DNA of 64,000 bases from contig CALOBT010000031.1 of assembly GCA_942491575.1 (NCBI GenBank), positions 558,001 through 622,000 on the forward strand. The letters are read 5' to 3'. How positions within the stretch are numbered: the stretch's first letter is position 1; each line of letters starts with the position of its first letter. This document shows, in pieces, positions 53,336 through 61,972 of this stretch. The notes beneath the pieces were generated by a model. It did no database searches. It was not told the origin of the DNA and worked only from the letters and a program-made list of their open reading frames with translations. Both the position numbers and the translations under genes were made by a program. Source of the stretch: CAZHNW01 sp942491575. GTDB taxonomy: Bacteria; Spirochaetota; UBA4802; UBA5550.

Positions 53336-55678
53336 ATGAGGCATTTTCAAAAAGATTTGCATAAGCGAATAGAGGCTCTTGAAGAAGAGCTGCAAAATGT
53401 AAAAAAAGAAAATGCTGATTTGAAATTAAATGAAAAATCGATTTTTAAAAGTCTGAAAAATCACATCCTCGGAATTGCCTTCATCAGGGGAAATCCCCCG
53501 GAATTTATCTTCGTAAACAAGAGTCTTGCAGATATGACAGGGTACAGTGAAGAAGAATTGCTCAACGCTGAACCTGAAACTGTATTTAATCTGATTTTCC
53601 CCGATGACAGGGAGAACTTTTTTGCACGCTACCGGAAACGTCTCGCCGGGGAGAAGGTCAGTAGAGTTTATGAATTTCGTATTGTTAAAAAGAATGGCGA
53701 GGTTCGCTGGCTTAGAATATTTGCAGAGGGCCTTGACTATAATGGAGAACCCGCCGTTCTTGGATCCTATTATGATATTACCGAAAGAAAAGAAATTGAA
53801 GCTGAATTAAAACACCGTGAGGAAGAGTACCGCCTTCTCTTTAACAGGACTCCTGCAGGAATATTCTATTTCGATAAAGATCTCCGTATTACTCATTTCA
53901 ACGATAAGTTTCTTTTTCTTCTTCAATCTACAAGGGAAAAGCTGACCGGTCTTGATATGCGGATGCTGAAAGATATGTCAGTATTTCCATGTATTGAAAA
54001 GGCGGTGCAGGGAGAAAAGGGCTTTTATGAGGGGCCCTACGATGCCACGACAAGCCAGGCCCACGTAGAGGTTTCCATGATAACAGAACCCCTCAGGAAT
54101 GAAAAAGGGGAAATAACCGGTGGCGTCGGTATTGTTCAGGATATTACCCATCAGAAAGAAACAGAAGAGGCCCTCGAACAGAGTGAAGAGCGTTTCAGGG
54201 AACTGGTTGAATGGTCTCCCATTGCCATGGCCGTGTTTGATGTTGAAGGGAATATTATATACCGCAACAGGAGGGCGATTGACGATTTCGGATACAGCAC
54301 TGAAGAGGTTCCTCATATAGACCAGTGGTGGGACAAGGCATACCCTGATCCTGCATATCGTGAAAAGGTACGGACTAAATGGAACAATGCTATCAAAAAG
54401 GCATTGAATAATGGGAATGAAATTATTCCCCAGGAATGGAAGGTCACCACTCCCGACGGTTCCGTGAAAGATGTCGAATTCAGGATGATGCCCATTGGGG
54501 GAGTTGGTTTTGTAACCATGGAGGATCTGACGGAAAGGAAACGTACAGAGGCTGAATTACTGAAGGCGCAAAAAATTGAATCACTAGGAGTTCTTGCGGG
54601 GGGGATTGCCCATGATTTTAATAATATATTAACTGCGGTACTTGGCAATATCTCCATGGCGCGGGATGAAACCCTTGTGGCGGAAGAGCGGAGCAGAATT
54701 TTGGAAGTGGCGGAAAAGGCCGCATGGAGGGCCCGTTCCCTTACTCAGCAGCTCCTGACATTTTCTCGCGGGGGGGCTCCGGTTCAAAAGGCTACATCAA
54801 TTGAGAACCTTTTAAGGGAAACTGCAGACTTTATTCTCAGCGGTTCTCCTGTTTCATGTATCTTCGACCTCGATCCGGATCTTTCCAATGCCCACATTGA
54901 TGAGGGACAGGTTAGTCAGGTGGTTCACAATCTTCTTCTTAATGCACGCCAGGCTATCAGGGGTAAAGGTTTCATAAGTATCAGTGCAGAGAACTATTCT
55001 AACAGCGGAGAGAACAAAGAGCTGGAAACCGGAGAATATGTTCATATCATTATTGAGGATTCGGGGCATGGAATATCTAAAGAATGTATGTCCAATATTT
55101 ATGATCCCTTTTTTACCACGAAGGAAGAGGGGAGCGGCCTGGGACTCTCAGTTTCATATTCAATAATAAAAAAACATGGTGGAAACATAAAGGTGAAATC
55201 TGAGATTGATAAAGGAACACGTTTTGATTTATTTTTACCCGCCTCAGGGGAGGCAGCTAAAAAAATGAAAAATACTGATTCGGAGATGGCGGGTATAACG
55301 GGGAAAATTCTGGTTATGGATGATGATCCCATGGTCCTCGAAATCACCAGGAAATTTATTGAGTATATCGGCTTTTCAGTTGATACCGCAAAAGAGGGTG
55401 AAGAGGCCCTGAACAGGTACCGTAAAAGCAGTGAGGCTGGTTCTCCCTATGACCTCGTTATTCTTGACCTGACTATACGTGGAGGTATGGGGGGGGAGGA
55501 AACCATGGGGCATCTGAAAAAAATTGATCCCGGTGTGATAGGAGTCGTTGCCAGTGGTTATTCAAATGATTCGGTAATGGCCCGCTTTACGGATTATGGT
55601 TTTTCCGGTGTTATTGTAAAACCCTACAGCATTGATGAGATGAAAGAAACCCTCTACCGGCTGATTAAAATAAAGTAG
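53336..55678 (+). CDS. PAS-PAS-PAS hybrid histidine kinase with receiver domain
   Basis: A 780-residue soluble sensor. A coiled coil (about 6-35) precedes three PAS modules (about 45-155, 165-280, 290-410), each ending in an ITERK/DITHQK/DLTERK linker. HisKA has GGIAHDFNNIL (about 420-430), then the ATPase with a G-box DSGHGIS, TTKEEGSGLGLSVSYSIIKKHGG. The C-terminal receiver (about 665-780) reads ILVMDDDPMVLEI...DLVILDLTIRGGMGG with the phosphoacceptor Asp. No membrane segment is seen, so it senses cytoplasmic cues. No separate response regulator is adjacent. Confidence 0.93.
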   Translation: MRHFQKDLHKRIEALEEELQNVKKENADLKLNEKSIFKSLKNHILGIAFIRGNPPEFIFVNKSLADMTGYSEEELLNAEPETVFNLIFPDDRENFFARYRKRLAGEKVSRVYEFRIVKKNGEVRWLRIFAEGLDYNGEPAVLGSYYDITERKEIEAELKHREEEYRLLFNRTPAGIFYFDKDLRITHFNDKFLFLLQSTREKLTGLDMRMLKDMSVFPCIEKAVQGEKGFYEGPYDATTSQAHVEVSMITEPLRNEKGEITGGVGIVQDITHQKETEEALEQSEERFRELVEWSPIAMAVFDVEGNIIYRNRRAIDDFGYSTEEVPHIDQWWDKAYPDPAYREKVRTKWNNAIKKALNNGNEIIPQEWKVTTPDGSVKDVEFRMMPIGGVGFVTMEDLTERKRTEAELLKAQKIESLGVLAGGIAHDFNNILTAVLGNISMARDETLVAEERSRILEVAEKAAWRARSLTQQLLTFSRGGAPVQKATSIENLLRETADFILSGSPVSCIFDLDPDLSNAHIDEGQVSQVVHNLLLNARQAIRGKGFISISAENYSNSGENKELETGEYVHIIIEDSGHGISKECMSNIYDPFFTTKEEGSGLGLSVSYSIIKKHGGNIKVKSEIDKGTRFDLFLPASGEAAKKMKNTDSEMAGITGKILVMDDDPMVLEITRKFIEYIGFSVDTAKEGEEALNRYRKSSEAGSPYDLVILDLTIRGGMGGEETMGHLKKIDPGVIGVVASGYSNDSVMARFTDYGFSGVIVKPYSIDEMKETLYRLIKIK

Positions 55679-55730
55679 CCTCAATTAATTCAACCTTTGA
55701 TGTTTTTAGTTGATACCTCTGTTTTTTGAT

Positions 55731-55759
55731 TTGAAAAACTAACATGTTTAGTCTATAAT
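55731..55759 (+). promoter_or_regulatory. Promoter of the chemoreceptor gene
   Basis: TTGAAA (55731-55736), exactly 17 bases, TATAAT (55754-55759). The spacer holds the near-palindrome ACTAACATGTTTAGT. The ATG is 46 bases downstream. Confidence 0.75.
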
Positions 55760-55805
55760 AAGATTTTCTTTTGCGTTTTTATAATAGAAACAGGGGGGAG
55801 ATTTT

Positions 55806-57362
55806 ATGCGATTAAATATCAGGGCAAAGATGTTTCTGTTTATCGGCTTTTCAGTAATTCTTACCGCTGTCATTTCAAGTTCTATCTATTACGTGCAATA
55901 TTCTAACGAGATTGATAATGGCATAAACAGTCGCCTGACACAGGGATCTAATGTGGTTTCTAAAATTATAGACCTGTCGAGGTTGAAAGATTTGTATAAG
56001 GAAGGGGGTGTTGATTCTGAATATCATGTTGGTACCCTGAAAAGGATGTATGAGATACAGGAGATTTTTAATTTCAAGTTTCTCTATGTTCTGGAGGTTA
56101 AGGGAGATAAATATAACTTTGTCTTTGATACGGCAAATTATAAGCAAAATAAAGATTATAAAGCAGAGGATGTGACATTCCTTCAGGATTACAAGGATCG
56201 CCCTGACGAAGTTGTTACGGCGCATAAAACCGGCGGACTTGTTATTACGAAGGAACCCTATAGTGACAAGTGGGGAACATATTTAAGTGCCTTCCTTCCT
56301 GTTAAAGATGAAGCAGGTAATGTTCATGCCATCGTTGGGGCTGATTATGACATTTCTCTTGTGAAAAGTCTGCGAATGAAGGCTTTGTTTACATTTATCT
56401 TCATTGTTATTTTTGTGCTGATGATTGCTGTTTTGATTGTTGTTACTTTAAACAAAATAATTTTAAAACCGCTTTTACAGATTATTTCCGGCATCACAGA
56501 TATGACTGAAAATTCAGATATTACACTCACCTTTAATGTGGATTCACGTGACGAAATCGGTTCCCTTGCGGAAAATCTTAACAGGTTTACCAAAAAGATA
56601 AATATAACACTGCATGATATTATTGATACCGCAGCGAAACTGGCTTCATCAGCCAGTGAGCTTACAGCATCGTCGGCTAATTTTTCCGATGGCGCTCAGA
56701 ACCAGGCGGCTAATGTTGAGGAGATTGCAACTTCTCTTGAACAGATCGGATCTGCAGTTTCCCAGAATGCTGAAAATTCTCAGGTAACAAGCGATCTGTC
56801 TCAGAAAAATGCCGGTCAGGCAGAAGAGGGTAGCAGGGCTGTTGGAGATACAATCGATGCAATGAAATTAATTGCCGATAAAATTGGTCTTGTGGAAGAT
56901 ATCGCATACCAGACAAATCTTCTTGCACTCAATGCGGCGATTGAAGCCGCGAGGGCGGGCGATCACGGAAAGGGTTTTGCCGTTGTGGCGGGGGAAGTAA
57001 GAAAGCTTGCAGAGAGAAGCCAGGTGGCTGCCAAGGAGATCAGCGAACATGCTTCCGTCAGTGTGGAAAAGGCAAATAAAACCGGAAAAATATTTGAAGA
57101 GATTTTCCCCAATATCATGAAGGTTGCTGACCTGATTCAGGAGATTGCGACATCTTCAGAACAGCAGGACCAGGGGATTACCCAGATTTCCTCGGGGGTG
57201 GATCAGCTGAGTCATGTAGCCCAGAGTAATGCCTCTTCAGCCGAGGAGCTTGCATCAATGGCCAGGATTTTAAGTGAGCACGCGGAAGGTCTCATCAGCG
57301 GAGTTTCCGAATATAAAGTAGAAACCTCCTCCGGAGTGCTGGTGACCAGAGAGGAAGCCTAG
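55806..57362 (+). CDS. Methyl-accepting chemotaxis protein with extracellular sensor
   Basis: A 518-residue chemoreceptor. A first membrane helix (about 10-28), an extracytoplasmic sensor of about 165 residues (about 30-195) with a Cache-like look, a second helix (about 196-220), HAMP (about 220-275) and a signalling coiled coil with the tip IAYQTNLLALNAAIEAARAGDHGKGFAVVAGEVRKLAERS. It senses an external ligand and controls CheA. A strong sigma-70-like promoter lies upstream. It sits on its own between hybrid kinase and AraC genes; GGGGGAG precedes the ATG. Confidence 0.93.
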   Translation: MRLNIRAKMFLFIGFSVILTAVISSSIYYVQYSNEIDNGINSRLTQGSNVVSKIIDLSRLKDLYKEGGVDSEYHVGTLKRMYEIQEIFNFKFLYVLEVKGDKYNFVFDTANYKQNKDYKAEDVTFLQDYKDRPDEVVTAHKTGGLVITKEPYSDKWGTYLSAFLPVKDEAGNVHAIVGADYDISLVKSLRMKALFTFIFIVIFVLMIAVLIVVTLNKIILKPLLQIISGITDMTENSDITLTFNVDSRDEIGSLAENLNRFTKKINITLHDIIDTAAKLASSASELTASSANFSDGAQNQAANVEEIATSLEQIGSAVSQNAENSQVTSDLSQKNAGQAEEGSRAVGDTIDAMKLIADKIGLVEDIAYQTNLLALNAAIEAARAGDHGKGFAVVAGEVRKLAERSQVAAKEISEHASVSVEKANKTGKIFEEIFPNIMKVADLIQEIATSSEQQDQGITQISSGVDQLSHVAQSNASSAEELASMARILSEHAEGLISGVSEYKVETSSGVLVTREEA

Positions 57363-57480
57363 AGTTCTACCTGTGAGGAGAGGAGTTATTGTAACAGAGA
57401 AGTTTTTTCTTATCGGTGACAATATTGTCAGAAGCCTGTAATATATCCCTCTGGTTTGTATCGGATCTATCGGGTGTCTC

Positions 57481-57507
57481 GACAGATCCGTAATTACGGA
57501 ATCTGTC
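57481..57507. terminator. Imperfect palindrome between convergent genes
   Basis: GACAGAT-CCGTAAT pairs with ATTACGG-AATCTGTC with one unpaired base. It lies directly past the AraC stop (minus strand). No T-run; it may be a weak terminator or a regulatory site. Confidence 0.4.
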
Positions 57508-59097
57508 TCACCTTTCCCGGTAGCTGCTTGGGGTCATTCCGGTAACGCCCTGGAAACTCCTGTTAAAGGTGCGGAGGTTTTCAAAACCCGAGGCGTGGGC
57601 TATATCGATAATTTTTTCATCGCTCTGCTTTAAAAGGCATTTTGCCTCTTCGACGCGAAGTTCCGTTAAAAAACTGCTGAAGGATTTTCCCGTATGTACT
57701 TTAAAAAGGCGGCTGAAGTAATCTGGGCTCAGGTTACATTTTGCAGCCAGTGCTTCACGGGAAAGATCATGGGGGAAGTTTATCTTCATGTAGCGTATAA
57801 CTTCCTCCAGTTTCCCGGCAATTGACCGGGGCAGGTCACCGCCTTTTCCTTCCTTTAGACTTCCTTTACCTTTCGTCTTTTTGCTCTGCTTCTTCGAAGC
57901 AGGAAGTGCATCGAATTGCTGAACCGACATCATCAGGAGCAGAAATACCAGCGGTGCCAGTGCCCGTCCCGAAAGGATGCTCCAGTCCAGAAGCAGGTCG
58001 TGGGCCCCCGCAGCCATTGCCAGGAGATAGCCCCCAAGGAGTATCCTTGCGGAGGTGTTGCCCTTTTTCACTGCGATGTAAAGAACCATACCGGTCAGGG
58101 TAAGGGGAATGAGCCATGCCGGCTGCGTTGCCACTGTGTGGGCCCTGTCCCAGAGAACCATGTCACCGCTGAAAACAGGTATTGTCATAAGGGGAATGAG
58201 AATGGTGAAGTTTGCCACGGCGAGAAAGTTTATAAACTTCCTGCCATTCAAAAAAGAGAGGTAACGGTAGTAAATGAAGTCACCGAATATGAAAAAAATC
58301 ATGGTTATGGAAATGAACTGGAGACGTTTGGCAAAAAGGAAATCAAGTTCGAGAAGGTATTTCAATTGAGAGGTTGTGAGACTGTAGAGGGCCAGAAGAA
58401 ATCCCGAGAGGGCAAGGTCAAAGTTTTCCCTCGACTTTTGTCTGAAGGCAAGAATTAAAAAGTAAAGGGCTGCACCCGCCAGGAGTGCGATAAGGGCAGC
58501 ATCTATAATCTGCTCCCGGTGGAGGCGCCGCCGCAGGGTTTTTCCCTTTCCAATGATCAGGGTAGCCCCGGGGATTCGGAATCCCGCCTCACGGGGAAAA
58601 AATCTCTGAATTCTGACGGCAATGATGTTTTCTTTCCCCCACTGAATGTCTTCCCCCGGCAGGGAATAGAGGCGGACACGGTCCCAGGCATGCTCAGCGG
58701 GAATGGGACCTTCCGATGAGATTGCACCGCTTTTCCCGATGAGTTTTCCATTGAGGTAAGTCTCATCGGCGTCATTGACGGGACCCAGGCGTATCATTAC
58801 CGGACCGGTCATTGCCTTGCGTGGGAAAAAAATTTTAAGGCGGTACCAGGCAATGTCCGTGTTGCTCCAGGGGTTGTGGGCAGTGCTGCGCCAGTCATGG
58901 GGAAATTTTTTTATTTTCTGCCATGGGAGACTGTCACCGGCAATGCTGCTGCACAGGACATTATCGGCTGGGAAGAATTGCCATGCCCCCGGGAATTTTC
59001 CTGTGTCGACGGGTCCGTCAGAATTTTCCGGAAGAGTCAGGCGCCCCTGCAGGGGCATTGTCATGCAGAGGCAGATGAGAAGCAGGATTCGGCGCAT
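57508..59097 (-). CDS. Membrane sensor-regulator: jelly-roll, 7TM and AraC-type HTH
   Basis: A 529-residue one-component regulator. A signal or first helix (about 2-16) is followed by an extracytoplasmic jelly-roll domain (about 40-185; IAWYRLKIFFP, MIRLGPVNDADETYLNGKLIG, IAVRIQRFF), then about seven membrane helices (about 195-395). A Lys-rich linker comes before a C-terminal AraC domain (about 430-529): LSREALAAKCNLSPDYFSRLFKVHTGKSFSSFLTELRVEEAKCLLKQ and DIAHASGFENLRTFNRSFQGVTGMTPSSYRE. The start at 59097 is chosen because the frame extends upstream into the HIT gene. It overlaps the HIT stop by three bases. It probably senses a ligand outside and binds DNA at the membrane. Confidence 0.87.
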   Translation of the reverse strand: MRRILLLICLCMTMPLQGRLTLPENSDGPVDTGKFPGAWQFFPADNVLCSSIAGDSLPWQKIKKFPHDWRSTAHNPWSNTDIAWYRLKIFFPRKAMTGPVMIRLGPVNDADETYLNGKLIGKSGAISSEGPIPAEHAWDRVRLYSLPGEDIQWGKENIIAVRIQRFFPREAGFRIPGATLIIGKGKTLRRRLHREQIIDAALIALLAGAALYFLILAFRQKSRENFDLALSGFLLALYSLTTSQLKYLLELDFLFAKRLQFISITMIFFIFGDFIYYRYLSFLNGRKFINFLAVANFTILIPLMTIPVFSGDMVLWDRAHTVATQPAWLIPLTLTGMVLYIAVKKGNTSARILLGGYLLAMAAGAHDLLLDWSILSGRALAPLVFLLLMMSVQQFDALPASKKQSKKTKGKGSLKEGKGGDLPRSIAGKLEEVIRYMKINFPHDLSREALAAKCNLSPDYFSRLFKVHTGKSFSSFLTELRVEEAKCLLKQSDEKIIDIAHASGFENLRTFNRSFQGVTGMTPSSYRER

Positions 59098-59098
59098 C

Positions 59099-59449
59099 TT
59101 ACACGTGAGAACAAACCATGGGGCCCATCTCTTTCCCCCCCATGATGTGCACATGGAGGTGCCAGATCACCTGACCTCCCGCTGTGCCGTTGTTGATGAT
59201 GACACGGTAGCCTTCCTTGTCGATGCCCTTGAGTCTGGTGATTTCTTTTAGGGCTAAAAAAAGATCACCCATAATTGAAGCATTATCTTCATTCAGTTCA
59301 TCAATATTTTTAGTGTGGGTTTTGTGCACTACGAGAATATGTACCGGCGCCTGGGGACTGATGTCCTCGAAGGCATAGACTTTTTCGTTTTCATATACTT
59401 TTGTTGACGGGGTGCTTCCTTCAATAATATTACAGAAAAGGCAGGCCAT
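59099..59449 (-). CDS. HIT-family nucleotide hydrolase/transferase
   Basis: A 116-residue cytoplasmic protein with the histidine triad HLHVHIMGG near residues 97-105 and an upstream MACLFCNIIEGSTPS start, as in HinT-like proteins that hydrolyse AMP-lysine or nucleoside phosphoramidates. The frame is open to 59566, but the family starts with this CLFC segment and CGAGGTATCAC lies upstream of the ATG at 59449. The AraC-type sensor begins three bases before its stop; the two are co-transcribed. Confidence 0.92.
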   Translation of the reverse strand: MACLFCNIIEGSTPSTKVYENEKVYAFEDISPQAPVHILVVHKTHTKNIDELNEDNASIMGDLFLALKEITRLKGIDKEGYRVIINNGTAGGQVIWHLHVHIMGGKEMGPMVCSHV

Positions 59450-59593
59450 GTGATACCTCGCTTTGATATAATGATATTCGTATGTACAATGGGATTTATT
59501 ATCTGTCAATGAAAATGTATATTCCTGAAACGCCTTCATCCGGGAGATAAAAAATTCTGGACGCAATCACAACTCTCCACGTATCATGAAACA

Positions 59594-60364
59594 ATGAAAA
59601 ACCACCTGAAAATATATGCAGACCTCCGAGACCGTGACCTGCGGCGGGAGGGACGCTTTATCGCTGAAGGAAGATTTCTCGTGGAGCGCCTTCTCTCTTC
59701 ACCATGGGAAGTCGAGTCGGTCCTCTGCAGCGAGCGGATGGCGGAAGAGATAAATCTCCTGGCGGAGGGACGCAGCCCCGTCTATACCTTGCCTGACGGG
59801 GAAATAGAAAAGATAACAGGTTTCCGGTTTCACCGCGGTGTCATGGCCGCCGGTATCAGGAGGGGGTTGCCTGATACAAAAAACTTTCTCATGGAATATC
59901 CACAAGCCGGGAAGCTGGTTGTCTGTCCGGATTTGACAGATGCGGAAAATCTCGGCAGTATTTTCCGCAGTGCCGCCGCCTTTGGTGTAGACGGAATATT
60001 GATCGGACCGCGGTCCTGTGATCCCCTCGGGCGGAAGAGCCTGAAGGTTTCCATGGGGACGGTATTTACCCTTCCCATGATTGAGATGAAGGATGAGGCT
60101 GGGGATGTCGGGCTGTTGAGTAAAGCGGGATTTCATCTCTACGGAACGGTGCTTTCGGAAAATGCTGTCGACCTGCGGGTTTCTCCTCCCGCGGAGAGGA
60201 GCGCACTGGTCTTCGGCAATGAAGCGGCGGGGCTTACGGACCGGTGGCAGGAATGGTGTGATACCATGGTGACACTGCCCATGCAGAAGGGAACGGATTC
60301 GCTGAATGTTGCGGTATCCGCGGGGGTTTTTATTTATGAGATGTTTTACCGGAATTCCGAATGA
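59594..60364 (+). CDS. SpoU/TrmH-type RNA 2'-O-methyltransferase
   Basis: A 256-residue SPOUT-class enzyme transferring a methyl group to a ribose in rRNA or tRNA. Landmarks: an N-terminal substrate-binding domain (RDRDLRREGRFIAEGRFLVERLL), PDLTDAENLGSIFRSAAAFGVDGILIGPRSCDPLGRKSLKVSMG, and the knot motif LVFGNEAAGLTDRW...TLPMQKGTDSLNVAVSAGVFIYEM. Target RNA unknown. It is divergent from HIT with a short gap and followed by palindromic repeats. Confidence 0.93.
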   Translation: MKNHLKIYADLRDRDLRREGRFIAEGRFLVERLLSSPWEVESVLCSERMAEEINLLAEGRSPVYTLPDGEIEKITGFRFHRGVMAAGIRRGLPDTKNFLMEYPQAGKLVVCPDLTDAENLGSIFRSAAAFGVDGILIGPRSCDPLGRKSLKVSMGTVFTLPMIEMKDEAGDVGLLSKAGFHLYGTVLSENAVDLRVSPPAERSALVFGNEAAGLTDRWQEWCDTMVTLPMQKGTDSLNVAVSAGVFIYEMFYRNSE

Positions 60365-60372
60365 AAGCAAAG

Positions 60373-60455
60373 ATGTTTTATGCAGGCGACAATGTTTTAT
60401 GAAGGCGACAATGTTTTATGCAGGCGACAATGGCCATTGTAGCCTGCATAAAAAG
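60373..60455. repeat. Three tandem 19-base units ending in a hairpin
   Basis: Units ATGTTTTATGCAGGCGACA (60373-60391, 60411-60429) and one with GAAGG in place of GCAGG (60392-60410). After the third unit the bases TTTATGCAGG-CGACAATGG pair with CCATTGTAGCCTGCATAAA. It lies between the convergent TrmH and LolA-like genes and could terminate both; the tandem units relate it to the palindromes at 51180-53181. Confidence 0.8.
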
Positions 60456-60456
60456 G

Positions 60457-61191
60457 TTATCGCAGGGATGATTTATTAAATGTACTGTTTCGAATCCCTG
60501 AATTGTATTCCACGGTTTTCACATCCAGTACCGTAGTGCCGCTTTTTTGGGCCAGTTTAACCCTTACCTTCATTGGCGTGAGAATTCCCTTTATTTTTTT
60601 GATGCCGGTATTTTCAATGTGTTTGTATAGTTGTCCCTTTTTGAAAATATCGAGGCGTATCACAAAAAAGTCGCTTTTGCGGACATGGAGTATGATCTTG
60701 TCATATATTTTTGTCCCTCTGATTTTTACCGCTTCAACGGTGTAACAGGGAGTACCGAGAGTTGCGGCATCGGCAAGTTTTTTATACCGGTAGTCATCTG
60801 TTTCCCTGCTCTGTAGGTCATAATATGTAAGGTGGGAATTTACGAATGATTTGCTCTGGTCAGCACCTGCTATCCGCTTTACACGACCAGATGAAAGACG
60901 GATCCACTGGTCGTCATCACGGTTTTTGTGACTGTGGGTCAACACCTTCATCCGGCTCGGTTTGATAAAGGTGACGAGAGCCCTGGCTTCGCCCTTAATT
61001 TTTTTGCTTGCCAGTTTGAATTCCTTAACTATGGGACGTCCTCCCTTGGTGATGGTCATAATGATTCTGCTTTTTGCGCTTTCGGGTTCCGGGAGCGCCT
61101 GGGATTTTTCTATTATTTGTTTTCCCGTAAGGGCAAAGAGAGAAGGTGCGGTTAATGTTATAATAAGTGCTGCAAGGAAAATCTTTTTCAT
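60457..61191 (-). CDS. LolA-like outer-membrane lipoprotein-sorting protein
   Basis: A 244-residue periplasmic protein with signal peptide MKKIFLAALIITLTAPSLFA. The mature part has ESAKSRIIMTITKGGRPIVKEFKLASKK, ALVTFIKPSRMKVLTHSHKN, DDDQWIRLSSGRVKRIAGADQSKSFVNSHLTYYDL, the pattern of the LolA-like family (PF17131 type) that often travels with RND exporters. No RND gene is next to it here. It probably binds a lipid or lipoprotein during transport to the outer membrane. AGGAGGAACT type site before the ATG at 61191. Confidence 0.86.
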   Translation of the reverse strand: MKKIFLAALIITLTAPSLFALTGKQIIEKSQALPEPESAKSRIIMTITKGGRPIVKEFKLASKKIKGEARALVTFIKPSRMKVLTHSHKNRDDDQWIRLSSGRVKRIAGADQSKSFVNSHLTYYDLQSRETDDYRYKKLADAATLGTPCYTVEAVKIRGTKIYDKIILHVRKSDFFVIRLDIFKKGQLYKHIENTGIKKIKGILTPMKVRVKLAQKSGTTVLDVKTVEYNSGIRNSTFNKSSLR

Positions 61192-61367
61192 GACGGTAGT
61201 TCCTCCTGAAATGCTTTCTTTGGATTGTTCATGGCAGGAAGAAAAACATTTATCCCAATAAAAATCAAACAGTTTTTCTTTACAAGGTTCAGTTTAGTGA
61301 AAACATATTGGCTTGACAGAATGGATGAAATCAGCCCGGATACAGTTAAAATATATTGGAGTATCAC

Positions 61368-61598
61368 ATGGAAATCGAAGATCAGTCCCTTGAGAGGGCG
61401 AAAAAACGTTTTTATCTTTCCCTTGCATTTCTTGCCGTGGGGGTGCTTTACTCATTCTGGCCTGTTGATTTTATTCCTGATTTTCTGGGGCCAATCGGCT
61501 GGGTAGATGACCTTTCCGCCCTTGTCATTGCCGCATTCTGGTCTGCCAGGAATTATTCTAAACTGAAAAAAATCCGTGAGTCGGGAGTTTCCTCCTGA
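61368..61598 (+). CDS. DUF1232 / YkvA-like small membrane protein
   Basis: A 76-residue protein with two hydrophobic segments around the family core SFWPVDFIPDFLGPIGWVDDLSALVIAAFWS. The start is taken at ATG 61368, twelve bases after an in-frame TTG, with GGAG upstream. Function unknown; some members are linked with envelope or sporulation traits. Confidence 0.85.
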   Translation: MEIEDQSLERAKKRFYLSLAFLAVGVLYSFWPVDFIPDFLGPIGWVDDLSALVIAAFWSARNYSKLKKIRESGVSS

Positions 61599-61972
61599 AA
61601 TTTGATTCTCTTCCCCCCGGGGTATTTCCAGTGAGGGGAATTGTCATTGATTTTAATGAAGCGGTTTTCTTTTTATATGAATTTCCTTTTCTGTGAGAGG
61701 GGCAAGTGACAGGACGGGTTTGCCTCAATTTAGCAGGGAAACTTGCTGCATATACCTTTATGGTTTTTTGTCTTTGCCACCTGATCCGGGTGCTCTTATC
61801 TTTATTCTATATTTAATCCCAACACCACGGAATGATTCATTTTTTAAACTTATGGTTCTGTAATTTTCAATAGCCCTTTTGATTTTATTGTTCAATAGTA
61901 TAGAAAACAAATTATTGACATTTACTGAAATGTGCCTTGTAATCCCGTAAGGTAATACTTTCAGGAGGAATC
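61599..61972. other. Intergenic region before the aminotransferase
   Basis: About 370 AT-rich bases with no supported gene. It contains the promoter for the aminotransferase gene at its right end. Confidence 0.5.
61915..61943 (+). promoter_or_regulatory. Promoter of the aminotransferase operon
   Basis: TTGACA (61915-61920), 17 bases, TGTAAT (61938-61943), with AGGAGG eight bases before the ATG at 61973. Confidence 0.72.
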
